A stretch of 64,000 bases of DNA, taken from NCBI GenBank assembly GCA_902702965.1, contig CACRXP010001415.1:2233-66232 (forward strand), written 5' to 3'. Every line of letters starts with the position of its first letter. Position 1 is the stretch's first letter. A program made the position numbers and the translations under genes. Under the pieces are notes generated by a model that saw only the letters and a program-made list of their open reading frames with translations, made no database searches and was not told the origin of the DNA. This document shows positions 36,201-41,379 of this stretch, one piece after another. This DNA comes from Spirometra erinaceieuropaei. Its lineage: Eukaryota; Platyhelminthes; Cestoda; Diphyllobothriidea; Diphyllobothriidae.

Positions 36201-36899
36201 GTTGCGCAGGAACAGGTTTGGGCTTTATGGCCTTAGGGGGCGATGGTTTGACTAACAGATCGACGTTATAGTTTTCACAGCTAATGCACTTATCCGCCTT
36301 GACACTCTCGATTACCCAATCGGGAGAGATTATTTTGACTTTTTCCGGCTGCATGCAATTTTTGCAAAAATCGTAAAGATTCTACAACGCGGGGTAAGGT
36401 AAGTATTGAGGCAACTTTCGCGTACCCCAGAAGCCCGGCCACAGATAAGATGTGTAACGGAGGAGTCTAGGGCCGACTTGACAACTCCCCCACGGATTGT
36501 TATGTGTGCTGAGAGCGTAATGCAGTCTTTCAGGGAAAGCTATATTTAAATTACAGAGAGTCAGAAAGGAGAAGACGTACCTCGGAAAACACAACAGTAA
36601 CGTTTGTGAAAATTTTCCGGAAATTCGGGTGGAATGGTGGAAAGCTGCATGAGAAGATGATTACTAATTTGGGGATGCAACTTACGGGAGAAAAGAATTC
36701 GCCTCTAAAGCTAAACGGACCCATTCGGACTTTAAAAATGAACTTGAAAAAAACGCCCTACCGTAACGACGGGAACTGCGTAAAGATCCTCGGCCTCGCC
36801 AACCTGATCCAGTTTATTATCATCGCTTATAGCGAACTTCACGCGATCTGAGAGAATAGGGTGATTAACTGCCCGTCGTAACTTGAGTTTTTCAATGAG
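4299..36899 (-). CDS. PAXIP1: PAXIP1/PTIP orthologue, six-BRCT nuclear adaptor (gene span, 17 exons found, start exon missing)
   Basis: This is the whole reconstructed locus; each exon is listed separately. PTIP is a nuclear scaffold that links KMT2C/D histone H3K4 methyltransferase complexes and DNA-damage signalling, and its C-terminal BRCT pair binds phosphopeptides. The sequence shows six BRCT domains in family order (1-2, linker, 3-4, linker, 5-6). Each exon junction keeps phase with GT/AG sites, except between the exons at 32195-32011 and 28841-28093, where at least one exon is missing. The exons found sum to 5,777 nt, about 1,925 codons, nearly twice the length of vertebrate PTIP (about 1,070 residues). 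The excess lies in the linkers and in a long tail after BRCT6. The initiator exon, upstream of 36899, was not identified. The introns carry LINE, PLE and SINE relics and a nested ORF. Identity rests on BRCT-by-BRCT similarity recalled from the family, not on a search. Confidence 0.88.
6521..6841 (-). CDS. PAXIP1: PTIP exon: BRCT5-6 linker and BRCT6 core
   Basis: 321 nt: two bases, 106 codons, one base. It encodes DEWQWLLLDPEAEENLGINL then ADSLRRSHERAIF, matching the family stretch D-E-x-x-Y-x-L-x-D-x-E-A-E with S-L-x-x-A/S-H. BRCT6 begins at FEDMEIWFSPQARHRQVCEE, with ICGGR at the GG turn and RQLIVCNEDEAHV before the helix. The acceptor is CCTATTAG and the donor is GTATGTG. Confidence 0.92.
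6929..7012. repeat. ~75-bp repeat beside PTIP exon, copy 1
   Basis: AAGTAGGTGTTGCACTTTTG, a C/T tract, TTGTTACAAGCAG, AGTATATAAAAAAGTTG. It is repeated at 13117-13199 in the same orientation. It lies in the short intron between the BRCT5 and BRCT6 exons. Confidence 0.55.
7202..7952 (-). CDS. PAXIP1: PTIP exon: Pro-rich linker with NLS-like patch, BRCT5
   Basis: 751 nt, 250 codons plus one base, phase 0 start. Around residues 45-50 there is a basic SRKRPHGPDD patch in the place where PTIP has its SSKR nuclear signal. A Pro-rich segment with seven consecutive Pro follows. From about residue 165 comes BRCT5: LEVRITFTALNWESRLAVTE, EATHLIADRLVRTPKIYQA and RPIVTPKWVQACLHRGDWV. The T-H-L-I strand, the R-T-x-K phosphate-pocket region and the W of TPKW are conserved. 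In vertebrate PTIP this pair binds phospho-53BP1. The donor is GTAAGACC. Confidence 0.92.
8247..8740 (-). mobile_element. Penelope-like element relic: RT thumb and GIY-YIG endonuclease
   Basis: An unbroken frame runs from 8831 to 8247. The part from about 8740 reads HKRSCVRTLFRRIYTHCSTE, then FPRSFVNKCL and VFPYVRNVSKASGR. These are familiar C-terminal RT/linker blocks of Penelope-like elements. It then reads VNYCGMTDKRLRTRMHELSL, SHVTMHRLENN, the R-x-R-x-x-E/L-H centre of a GIY-YIG nuclease. PLEs move by target-primed reverse transcription using this nuclease. The RT palm is absent, so this is a 5'-truncated copy. It lies in the PTIP intron between 9481 and 7952. Confidence 0.75.
8876..8992 (-). 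repeat. tRNA-derived SINE-like copy
   Basis: On the minus strand a box-B-like GGGCTCGAATCTCAGG precedes the family core GGCTGACTGATGGCGACTAA then TAAGCCAGAAAGG. The core recurs at 11181, 30541, 30723, 38995 and 39310. A box-A-like CAATGGGTAAGAAA lies upstream. Likely a Pol III SINE. Confidence 0.55.
9481..9928 (-). CDS. PAXIP1: PTIP exon: Ala/Gln-rich linker
   Basis: 448 nt: one base then 149 codons, ending in phase 0. It starts CVLAELTPEELVLAESCKLR, a helical region continuing the previous coil, followed by an Ala-dominated run of about 25 residues with a few Glu, Thr and Gly, then Pro/Ser-rich sequence to SHSKAPDQ. The Ala tract is encoded by mixed GCN codons rather than one triplet. The acceptor is AAACTAG and the donor is GTGACC. 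It is a linker between BRCT4 and BRCT5 with no known domain. Confidence 0.78.
11181..11260 (+). repeat. SINE-like copy, truncated
   Basis: Contains GGGTGATGACGGCAAGCAGG, then TCAGAAATGGCAATTCCGGT and CTCCCTTGCCTTTGTCG, matching the core of the copy at 30723-30990. The tRNA-like head is missing. Confidence 0.55.
11403..11494 (-). CDS. PAXIP1: PTIP exon: coiled-coil linker
   Basis: 92 nt, phase 0 start, two spare bases. It encodes RASELRTQLQAEQEVERLKQ then LLESTDEKEN. The Leu/Glu/Gln/Arg periodicity suggests a short coiled coil. The donor is GTAAATCG, and reading through it meets an immediate TAA, so splicing or termination occurs here. The two spare A bases are completed by G of the next exon to give Lys, which keeps the long Ala/Gln exon in frame. 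Confidence 0.7.
12516..12559 (-). CDS. PAXIP1: PTIP micro-exon after BRCT4
   Basis: 44 nt: two bases complete an Ala codon, then 14 codons, ending in phase 0. It encodes AGWQIGITLSKASWS. The upstream exon ends LRVMELM, so the junction reads ELM-AGWQIGITLS, parallel to the family LLDAWRVPLKVS after BRCT4. The acceptor is TGACTTTCAG and the donor is GTAAGTTT. Confidence 0.75.
13117..13199. repeat. ~75-bp repeat, copy 2
   Basis: Matches 6929-7012: ATGTAGGTGTTGCATCTTTG, then AGTTACAAGCAACGAAAGTA and TATGAAAAAGTTGG. Intronic. Origin unknown. Confidence 0.55.
13461..13740. repeat. Large inverted repeat, PLE-terminus-like, with hammerhead-like core
   Basis: The arms 13461-13573 and 13629-13740 are reverse complements over about 112 nt with few mismatches. 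The 55-nt spacer contains a smaller CTGTTCC/GGAACAG pair and a G-rich run. Each arm carries a CTGATGA-like box, a GAACTC/GAGTTC stem and a GAAA-like box. The plus-strand arm has CTGATGA (13664-13670) but a lost GAAA. The minus-strand arm has GAAA (13511-13508) but CTGATTA. This layout fits two PLE termini in inverted orientation. Confidence 0.65.
13829..15330 (-). mobile_element. CR1/jockey-type LINE, RT C-terminal half, degenerate
   Basis: The frame is broken by several stops and shifts but the motif order is clear on the minus strand. An RT motif A-like VHIDSEKAYDDAPY is followed by ESGVPQGFVLYSPLFIIY. The catalytic block MFADDVKLWGV is at 14617-14590. Then comes the typical LINE C-terminal tail RGDLIQILRIMHG, NLRSHPLKVRLTG and RLLEAWNALPADIVVSASVE at 14086-13829. 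The endonuclease is absent. It is inserted in sense orientation in the 5.7-kb PTIP intron. Confidence 0.8.
15350..16600 (+). mobile_element. Penelope-like element pseudogene with RT and GIY-YIG relics
   Basis: On the plus strand, with stops: FLLDVSSLSTNLPVQEAINY, GIPTYALKELLLRCTANV, then KIDGVAM and PLGALLVDVFMGRL. The catalytic YVDDIF is at 15721-15738. The nuclease relic is near 16265-16350: FACSCGTGYIDG then RRLSKRLRKHLSAWLRKGEI. The IDGVAMxxPLG and YVDDIF blocks plus a GIY-YIG end are diagnostic of PLEs. It differs from the 8.2-8.7 kb relic, so two PLE families are present. Confidence 0.8.
17253..17610 (-). repeat. GC-rich dispersed repeat, diverged copy
   Basis: On the minus strand the stretch GCGGTAGATGCTGCGCAAGC resembles GCGGTAGATGCTGCGCAGGT at about 24139-24158. 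It is part of a GC-rich repeat whose better copies are at 23815-24210 and 47640-47885. No reliable coding content. Confidence 0.4.
18260..18453 (-). CDS. PAXIP1: PTIP exon: second half of BRCT4
   Basis: 194 nt; one base completes an Arg codon, then 64 codons, with one spare base at the end. It encodes RPQGKKYEMASLWGIPCVNV followed by RWLQDLYLGDLLAISADIPH. W-G-I-P-C-V-N-x-x-W-L matches the PTIP BRCT4 C-terminal helix closely. The donor is GTGAGTATT. The following intron (5.7 kb) is crowded with PLE and LINE relics. Confidence 0.92.
18805..18926 (-). CDS. PAXIP1: PTIP exon: first half of BRCT4
   Basis: 122 nt, phase 0 start, two spare bases at the end. It encodes VISVTGFEGIERQKIELIIK, then QLGASFTDYLDQSNTLLVFK. 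This is the first strand, the helix and strand 2 of BRCT4 (family I-S-V-T-G-F and Y-x-x-x-x-N-T-x-L-I). The acceptor is CACTCCTAG and the donor is GTAAGTCG. Confidence 0.9.
19889..20032 (-). CDS. PAXIP1: PTIP exon: second half of BRCT3
   Basis: 48 codons, phase 0 to phase 0. It encodes ALRDKKRVVTIYWVNDVLAK then GKMIPPYEILHLP and ends near HEVTFSFIRSQ. It carries the BRCT3 Trp (V-V-T-x-x-W-V/L) and the K-x-K-M-x-P-P loop seen in PTIP. The acceptor is CAACTCGCAG and the donor is GTAAGAAAG. It joins seamlessly to the ELFKQ end of the exon 8 kb away. Confidence 0.9.
20270..21200 (+). repeat. AT-rich dispersed family, copy B
   Basis: Shares GTCCATTCATxCxxCAxxxC and the following TTTATTA block with about 29825-29865. 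It also shares the GAAATTATTCGGGAATAGAA block and TATCCAAGTA with 3780-3960. It contains a small CTT microsatellite (20787-20803). It lies in the BRCT3 intron of PTIP. Confidence 0.5.
22867..22896 (-). ncRNA. Hammerhead-ribozyme-like core in a solo PLE terminus
   Basis: On the minus strand CTGATGA (22896-22890) is followed by a 6-bp stem, GGGTTC/GAATCC with loop GAGCAG (one G-U pair), and then GAAA (22870-22867). These are the two invariant boxes of a hammerhead with a closed helix II between them. The next bases are CGTCGGG. I could not settle helix III, helix I or the cleavage triplet. PLE terminal repeats are known to carry hammerhead motifs. The flanking minus-strand GTCCCAGCGATTGCATCC resembles GTCCCAGTGATCGTGCCA next to the 13.5-kb motif. 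Confidence 0.5.
23815..24210 (-). repeat. GC-rich dispersed repeat, copy 1
   Basis: The reverse complement of about 23815-24040 aligns along its length with 47640-47885: GTCCACAACA, TTTTAACCxACAACAG, GGGCAACC, CATCTACCGG, then GAACCAGATGCCAG or CAACCAGGTGCCAG. The plus-strand tail ATAAACTAATTCACACGCAAGTC is echoed at about 46345-46370. Element type unknown. Confidence 0.6.
24799..26205 (-). CDS. Unrecognised 468-residue protein, possibly a nested gene in the PTIP BRCT3 intron
   Basis: Intronless ORF of 468 codons, ATG at 26205 and TAG at 24799, on the same strand as the host gene. It cannot be a PTIP exon, because the flanking PTIP exons join in phase 0 across it to make an unbroken BRCT3. 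There is an in-frame TGA eight codons before the ATG. Residues 1-60 are basic and Pro-rich. Residues 60-310 are Ser/Thr/Pro-rich with acidic patches and look disordered. Residues 370-468 look ordered, with RRFIIRDNLCLQLAHDGYC, CKDRRLFCTLKNYAGARAEL and WDQMRWIVRDIDRYYPQW; they hold four Cys and several Trp/Tyr. I do not recognise this region. No RT, integrase or transposase motif is visible. It could be a retrocopy, a lineage-specific gene, or the last exon of a longer gene. Confidence 0.6.
   Translation of the reverse strand: MEAYAARTLCQPATCLAWDFSTRFLMEGVNRSKSRGTSRPCPPKPEVNSTSPNVDLPHTRNLLHMPSPCNTLAFLTDDCGGKTCSRTVSASLHASFSLSEESGQLEKNISRPAHHRGDLPTPLSDRLPFSSPGNRSPQISFSQEQVTAPPSLDPEGPRTPLNDSPSECVSHSTYMYFDSSSEETLLPTLDEYSSTTCMQPAKSSSSLSLSSSETPSSISPTGDFSPFSLSFQLSSIKDAVTQCERDTEAALELNGINEPCSVLKTVSLGPLKTETPADPEKSGDCLIKQEASEVQKTEKIEKVKNPGTDLRSGFGRDDKRSIEAQMAGRRELLYLHRLTPQPLPSPLQNDRPQTKGFSAVSKPKIRAQFRQLLLFRSSPSVTRRFIIRDNLCLQLAHDGYCKDRRLFCTLKNYAGARAELVVSKPADSYGRLTYFLYLHARTWDQMRWIVRDIDRYYPQWRLPGQLTQ
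26426..26707 (-). CDS. Small ORF with signal-peptide-like start, upstream of the nested ORF
   Basis: ATG at 26707 (another in frame at 26728), stop at 26426, 93 codons from the inner ATG. It begins MKVSFSMIMILYSILVIQLP, a hydrophobic run typical of a secretory signal peptide, followed by a Cys-containing region (SGRCLLRD, NRQCENLFICQTAV, VACTPCW). It could be a first exon of the nested gene at 26205-24799: GTGCGT near its end is a possible but weak donor. It could also be chance. No family is recognised. Confidence 0.25.
   Translation of the reverse strand: MKVSFSMIMILYSILVIQLPLPASIAVQPIMLWRLLSGRCLLRDGSYMRTDFNRQCENLFICQTAVVRIPDGSSGTPTVFVACTPCWVRSLSQ
28093..28841 (-). CDS. PAXIP1: PTIP exon: Q-rich linker and first half of BRCT3
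   Basis: 749 nt, two bases then 249 codons, ending in phase 0. The first 170 or so residues are Gln-rich (a five-Gln run near the start, then many QQ and Q-x-Q pairs), like the poly-Q linker of PTIP in other animals. It then enters BRCT3: EDCLVGCVFLLLGYHSFGET, then ALWRRIMRSYGAEIVLTYE and THVIVDWQLEEPELFKQ. The donor, GTCAGTG, cuts inside BRCT3, and the following intron is 8,060 nt. The acceptor follows CTTCCTACAG. Confidence 0.9.
29075..29460 (+). repeat. AT-rich dispersed family, copy C
   Basis: First of two neighbouring, same-orientation copies: GAATGCACGCCTCTGC, CACCTGCAAA, then CTTGCTAAAAATGACCAC. Each block is matched in order by the copy at 29490-29900. Upstream of PTIP exon 28841. 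Confidence 0.55.
29490..29900 (+). repeat. AT-rich dispersed family, copy D
   Basis: Second neighbouring copy: GAACGCACTTCTCTTC, CGCCTGCAAAAA, CTTGGTAAAAGTGACTTA, and further on ACTCATTTTGTAG and CTTTCGGT shared with 3530-3600. Non-coding. Confidence 0.55.
30541..30722 (-). repeat. SINE-like copy, minus orientation
   Basis: The reverse complement carries the family core GGCTGACGTCGGCTAATAAG then CCAGAAATGGCCATTCCAGT and CTCCCCTGTCGTTGTCGG. It lies head to head with the plus copy that starts at 30723. Confidence 0.65.
30723..30990 (+). repeat. tRNA-derived SINE-like copy, most complete
   Basis: Head: GTGGCCCAATGGTTAGAGG (box-A-like), then TTGGACTTCCAA and GGTCACGAGATCGGGCC (diverged box B). 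Body: GGCTGGCTGACGACGGCTAG then TAAGCCAGAAATGGCCATTC and CAGTCTCCCTTGTCTTTG. This pairing of a tRNA-like head with the repeated body supports a tRNA-derived SINE. Confidence 0.65.
31310..31487 (-). other. Coding-looking, helix-rich fragment abutting the assembly gap
   Basis: Open frame from the gap edge to TGA at 31310-31312. It reads AIQEDVRLVHVQRNIGMLKR, then WHNQYADLKQYGSALEERAL. It sits in the interval where a PTIP exon is missing, but I see no good donor in the phase required. It may be the end of a repeat-borne ORF, since stop-interrupted coding-like sequence continues below 31310. Confidence 0.25.
31488..31680. other. Assembly gap (193 N)
   Basis: Run of N inside a PTIP intron interval. 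The right edge is a TGG trinucleotide microsatellite (31681-31699), which probably caused the break. The missing PTIP linker exon between 32011 and 28841 may be hidden here. Confidence 0.99.
32011..32195 (-). CDS. PAXIP1: PTIP exon: basic/charged linker
   Basis: 185 nt; two bases complete the Gly codon from the previous exon, then 61 codons, ending in phase 0. It encodes a Ser/Thr-rich start, a basic patch (GSKGSKSKSNRHARDQ) and a helical, charged stretch (ELNEEQKDAIVMQNVMNILG). The acceptor is CTGACTAG and the donor is GTAAGTG. The basic patch could help nuclear localisation, which is an inference. The next exon found begins in phase 1, so something is missing between them. Confidence 0.7.
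33291..33354 (-). CDS. PAXIP1: PTIP exon: linker
   Basis: 64 nt, phase 0 start, ending with one spare base. It encodes QIGTNLDVVSGQMARMVPQS then A. The acceptor is CCCTTCAG and the donor is GTGATT. No domain is visible. Support comes from splice sites and from matching phase with the exons on both sides, not from homology. Confidence 0.65.
36046..36381 (-). CDS. PAXIP1: PTIP exon: BRCT2 C-terminus and start of Q/P linker
   Basis: 112 codons, phase 0 to phase 0. The first half, including KVKIISPDWVIESVKADKC, is the BRCT2 helix with its invariant Trp (family I-V-T-P-D-W-V). The second half is a low-complexity linker: a Lys/Pro stretch (PPKAIKPKPVPAQPSTPG), a five-Gln run and Ser/Gly-rich sequence. 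The donor is GTAAGTAA at 36045. It ends the compact 850-bp N-terminal exon cluster; the next intron is about 2.7 kb. Confidence 0.9.
36426..36539 (-). CDS. PAXIP1: PTIP exon: BRCT2 core
   Basis: 38 codons, phase 0 to phase 0. It encodes LSLKDCITLSAHITIRGGVV and SSVTHLICGRASG. The GG turn before strand 2 and the T-H-L-I/V strand are the two most conserved BRCT signatures, and both are present. The downstream intron is 44 nt (36425-36382), with GTACGC at the donor and TTGTAG at the acceptor. The unspliced frame does not reach the next BRCT2 segment. Confidence 0.88.
36581..36644 (-). CDS. PAXIP1: PTIP exon: BRCT1-BRCT2 junction
   Basis: 64 nt, with one base completing a Pro codon and then 21 codons, ending in phase 0. 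It encodes FPPFHPNFRKIFTNVTVVFS then E. The segment RKIFTNVTVVFS corresponds to the first strand of BRCT2 (family QIFFGITACLS). It is flanked by 41-nt introns on both sides. The acceptor is ATGCAG and the donor is GTACGT. Confidence 0.85.
36686..36729 (-). CDS. PAXIP1: PTIP exon: end of BRCT1 with its Trp
   Basis: 44 nt, starting in phase 0 and ending with two spare bases. It encodes SEWVRLALEANSFLP, where the last codon is completed by the next exon. This supplies the conserved BRCT tryptophan (family W-V-x-x-S/A). The preceding intron is only 32 nt (36761-36730) and the donor is GTAAGT. All frames of the unspliced sequence contain stops here, so splicing is required. Confidence 0.85.
36762..36899 (-). 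CDS. PAXIP1: PTIP exon: BRCT1, first two thirds
   Basis: 46 codons, phase 0 at both ends. The acceptor is ATTTTAG before CTC and the donor is GTAGGG after ACG. The peptide includes KFAISDDNKLDQVGEAEDLY followed by AVPVV, which aligns with the end of PTIP BRCT1 (family pattern of D-N-x-x-VGEA-x-x-x-x-x-x-PVV). The upstream part of BRCT1, with its conserved tyrosines and glycine, must lie in an exon at higher coordinates that I could not locate. Confidence 0.85.
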
Positions 36900-38813
36900 C
36901 TAAAATGGATGCACGATTAAGGAAAAACCATTAGCAGGCGAAAGTGTAGCGGATAGTCAGAAAGAAGAACCCCAATATGCATTAAACATGTGCCATGCTG
37001 TTTCGTGAAAACTTGACGAAAGTCAGAATGATGATTTTTGTGGGTGATCATGATAGCTAGACAATGCCGTACACTACTATGAAATGAAGATTTACTGCGG
37101 ATAAGGTGCATTTTTGGCCTGATGAAGAGTTACTGAAAACACGTGTTCGCCAATTTGACTTTTCAATTGTAACATGGGAATATTCGCTGAACTAAGGTGC
37201 ATTTATTAAAGGTTAGAATCTGTTTAAGCAGACTAGTAGTCACAGCCGCGAAAATACATTTTTTGCGTAAGTTAAGGACAATTACCAGACGGATTAGAAG
37301 AATTTTGGGAGCAAAAACGAAACGCCAAGTAGTCTAGAAGACTCTTCAACCAACATTAAAATATGTAGTCAACTTCTGAAGCCGCAATTTAAACATCGAA
37401 TTTAACTTATGCAACCGGTGGGCCCGTAATTCACCAGCGGTCAGGGCAGGATATGAAGCACCCTGATTGACAAAGCGGGCATGAGCGACACATACTATAA
37501 GTCAATTAAGCAACACTTTGTCTGGAGATGATGTTCAATCCCCTCGCCCAATATAAGACGATACCACTGTTTACCAACCATCAGATGTGCTCTACTCGAT
37601 GGTGATGGACTAGTAAGATAGCTGGGAGCAATTCCCAAAGTGATTCGAGCGGCTATCTCCGGTCTGAGATGGCTAAATGATGGAGCTGGCTCGCAGTTTC
37701 GTCTGAAAATCAGCCTTTGTCTGGTTTAGGCGGGCACAGGATGATGAAATTATGTCGGTTAGCATCATTCACGTAGTTTGAATAAGTACAGCTGCAGATT
37801 AGGGCGTGCGCCTACTGATTAACCGTGAACTATCAAAAATCGTTCCAGCGCGAAGCCACTGACCTGGCATCAAATCCTAGGCCTTTTTGACCGGGTTTCA
37901 GACAATACATTTAGATAATGATAAATAAGCAAAAAATAGTCAAGGTCGTCTCCCTGTGTTTGAAGGTGCACATCCTTCAGCGAATTTAAAAAATATGGCA
38001 AGGCTGGTCGATCACGCGAAGTCCTTGTGGTACCATTCTGTAGTGTAGTTACTTCGCGTAAGCAGATAATGAGGCGGTGAAGAGAGATGGACAATTATGA
38101 ACAGTTCTAACGACAAATCCAACCAGGCAGGCTTAAAAGAATAGGTTGCAACGAAGGCGCCATCATAATGACGCGCAGGCGTGGCAGTATCCGCAACCAA
38201 ACTTGGAGATTTGCTTTTCGGATGTTGTGAAATTTGACCAACGCCGTGTTGCAATCGTCAGCACAAAGTACAATTCCCGAGGTTAACGTTATTTTCAAGG
38301 TAGTATTGATAGCAGTTGGTCATGCGTGCACTGGATACATTCGCATGGGAAACAATTTGTAATGTGGGTTCCTGCATAATGAAGAAAGGCAGTGGATTCC
38401 TGGGGGCGATATACTCAGATGAGGCAAGTATCAATACGTACACTGATCTGGAGGTCACAAATCAAATCCTTAAAAATGGAAACGAGAGCTGCCAGTCTCG
38501 ACCAAGTGGATAGGCACTCGGCGACCATTACCGTGCGTTTTCGATCACCAGTTTGGAAGGTTTACATAGCAAGCGTTTTTCATTATAAGGTAGTTGGGTT
38601 CCTTCTTAATTAAATTTCTTTGGATGTGTGTTTTCGAGGTTAAAAGGCTGTAATTGCACAACAGGAGTACGCATTAGGAAGCACGCGAGGAAAGCTGACG
38701 AGCTGGACCCTTAGCCGCTGTTGTGCAGCGGCAGAAAATCGGCGAGACAGGTCTCAGGGTTTTTAGTTAGTACCTGTGTTGTCAGTGTGAAGAGCCGTGT
38801 AATATATAAAGAC

Positions 38814-38941
38814 ATATATGAAAAAGAGAAGGCTCTTCGGAAAATCGAGTTGTACTCGTAAACCTTCAAGTCAGTAACACCGACTCGAAAATTTACGACT
38901 ACAACTCGATTTCCCAAAGAGCCTTCTCTTTTTCATTATAT
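38814..38941. repeat. Near-perfect foldback hairpin, 49-nt arms
   Basis: Arm 1 (38814-38862) and arm 2 (38892-38941) are reverse complements with about five differences, including a GAAAAAGAGAAGGCTCTT block and ATCGAGTTGTA. The spacer is 29 nt. It may be a small MITE-type foldback, a recent palindromic insertion, or a hairpin RNA gene. There are no flanking genes. Confidence 0.75.
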
Positions 38942-38994
38942 CACCTCGCAATGCACGCCACATCAGCTATTCACACACATATATGTTGCATAAC

Positions 38995-39075
38995 ACAAGG
39001 GAGGCGGGGATAGCCATTTCTGGCTTATTGGCTGTCGTCAGCCAGCCTCGCCCAAACCCAAGATTGCAGAAGTGG
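38995..39075 (-). repeat. SINE-like copy
   Basis: The reverse complement reads GGCTGACGACAGCCAATAAG then CCAGAAATGGCTATCCCC, matching the family core at 30723. It is the minus-strand member of a second inverted pair with 39310-39450. Confidence 0.6.
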
Positions 39076-39309
39076 AGTCTTGATCTTACGTTCTTTGACC
39101 TTCAGTAGTCGCTGTGCGACTGCCTGCGGAGCTCTCGATCGAGCGCGAAAGCAAAAGAGGAGGAGCATGTCGCGTAAACCAGCCCGTGAACGCACTTCTA
39201 GCATGATTAATATCCCCCGTCACCATCGAGAGAGCAGTGAACTCGTGATTTAAATGGCAGAGCCTTGGACTCAATAATATTTGGCGATTAAAGAACGCGG
39301 GCCACGTGC

Positions 39310-39450
39310 TGTAAAGGTGGATTCGGGTAGGGTTGGCTGACGACAGCTAACCGGCCGGAAATGGCCATCCCAGTCTCCCTTGTCCTTTTTGGCTATCTTC
39401 ATCTGCCCATGCCACTAGCCGCTGTTCGAGTGCGTGCGGAGTTCGAAATT
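39310..39450 (+). repeat. SINE-like copy
   Basis: GGTTGGCTGACGACAGCTAA, then GGAAATGGCCATCCCAGTCT and CCCTTGTCC, the family core in plus orientation. It is followed by CCACTAGCCGCTGTTCGAG, comparable with the GCCGCTGTACGGCTGCTGG tail of the 30541 copy. Confidence 0.6.
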
Positions 39451-41379
39451 AAGCCTCAAGGAACAACGAAAAGAGCACGTCCCTTAACTAAATCGGTGAA
39501 CGCACTTTTAACAGACATATACGAACGCAAAACGCGCGACGTCCAACAGTGCTAAAGGCGGCCTCATAAGCTCACCAGTATTAAACGACACGATTAATAT
39601 TTCGAGGCGACTTATGAGGTAATTTGTTCTCGGTTCGTCGGTTAGTCTTCGATAGCATGTACGGTTCGAGCAATTTACACTATCCAAGAGGTAGTTATGA
39701 CACTTGGAATTCGGATTTATGTGAAAAACAAATATAAGAGTGCAGAGAAATACGTACGTCAGTCGAGTCGCATTGAATAACGTAAAAAAGAACACCCGAA
39801 AATACGTCAGAAGCCATCTCGCTCCGAGCAGTATTTGTCGTAATTAAAACATTCGTTTCAACCGCCTATTTCTGGATGCATGCGAACATTTCTTTACGCA
39901 TGAGTCCGGCTTGCTCTTACTGTTTGGTTCTTTAAGGTCGCAACGTTCGATCCACTATGATAAATATTTATCGGGGAATGTTGAAACTCCTGAGTATCTT
40001 GAAATTTCTTTAGGAATTCCCAAAAGCCTAAGCACGAGATTAACGTCAAGCTACTTGACGATCGTCGAACACATCGATGTATGTAAGAAAATTAACTAGA
40101 GTTATATTACAGTGACAGTTAAGGGCAGCTTAAAGCGCAACGAAAACGTGGTCGTCCGAAATCCAAAAAATAACTGGGAGGTCACGTAGGGAAGAGACAA
40201 AAATCGAAAACCTTGAGTCTGTTAAGATTCAGTGAGCGCAGGCTATCATATTCGGAGCCGAAGACAGCCAACGTAGTTCCCTTTATGTAACTTTGGTGAT
40301 CGGATGGGCAATACGTTTGGCTTATATCTTCTACAAGGCCGTGGGTCTTCTCATATGTAATAGTTCAGCATCGTTCTGTAAACTGAGGGATAATAGGTAG
40401 TGCCTTAAATACTCTATCGAAAGCGGCATACACAATGTTCGACCCTGAATATGTTATATGCCCAATTAGTATGACGCCAGTTCTGTGCGGAATAGAAGAC
40501 AGACAGGATAGGAGAGAACAGCTTTACTGCATCAGTCAACCTGTCTGCATCAACTCTTAATCCTTTCGTCCGTGGCTTTGTATTTAAGGGTTCAGCCTTC
40601 GTCTGGTTTGCGTGTTCCTAGTGGCCCACTCCTGAGCGTCCGCATGGGCAGGCCCTTGCATGTTGCTGACCCCTGGAGGTCGCGCGTGACTCAGCGGCGT
40701 GCTAATGTCTGGCTCTCATGCGGGCTTCCTAGGCGAGGTTGTCCTGCCGGTATGCGGTTCTTTGTCAGGCGTGACCTCCGACGACAGGAACGGTGCGTCA
40801 TGTTCTGGGCCGTCTTAACAAATAAAGTTGCCACCAACAAGATGTTAGTAACAAATAAGTTTCACGTAATGGTGGTTGAAAGCGTGGGCCCGCAAGCCGG
40901 GCACCCTTGGTTATAGATGATAGTAGTAAATACGAAATGACATTCATCCGTATTAGCGGTAGGAATATAAAAAGCGTTGGTTTGATACAACAGAACTTTT
41001 TAGTCAGTAATGAAACGTTTTTTGTGCCCTAGGGATACTGTCATAGCACGTAAAATAAACACTCAAGTGAATTTTAGAAGAAGTAACCATACACCGCACA
41101 GTGTTCAGTTCGCGCTTATCGGGAAGGCAGTCTGATATGAAAAATGGCCAAAAAAGTCGAAAAGCACCTTTTTTCTCGAAAAAGGCAAATGAAAGTGATT
41201 CGGTAGTTTATAATGAAAAAAGTGTCGCTTATGGGAAGGCAAACATGCGTCTGAAACCCCACCGTTCAGGGGGGTAGAGTATATATGAATTCAGAAAGCT
41301 CCTCATCATGGTAGAATTCCTAAGCCGGATGAGACTATTCTCTGTAGATGGGGTCGCAACATTTTTGGAGAACGGCAGG

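Larger units (their letters stand above)
37000..41370. other. Upstream flank of PTIP, no gene seen
   Basis: This region should hold the missing PTIP first exon (start codon and first BRCT1 strands), but I could not recognise it. Apart from the foldback and SINE-like copies there are only short, unsupported ORFs. Around 37100-37200 there is weak resemblance to the AT-rich family. Confidence 0.5.
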
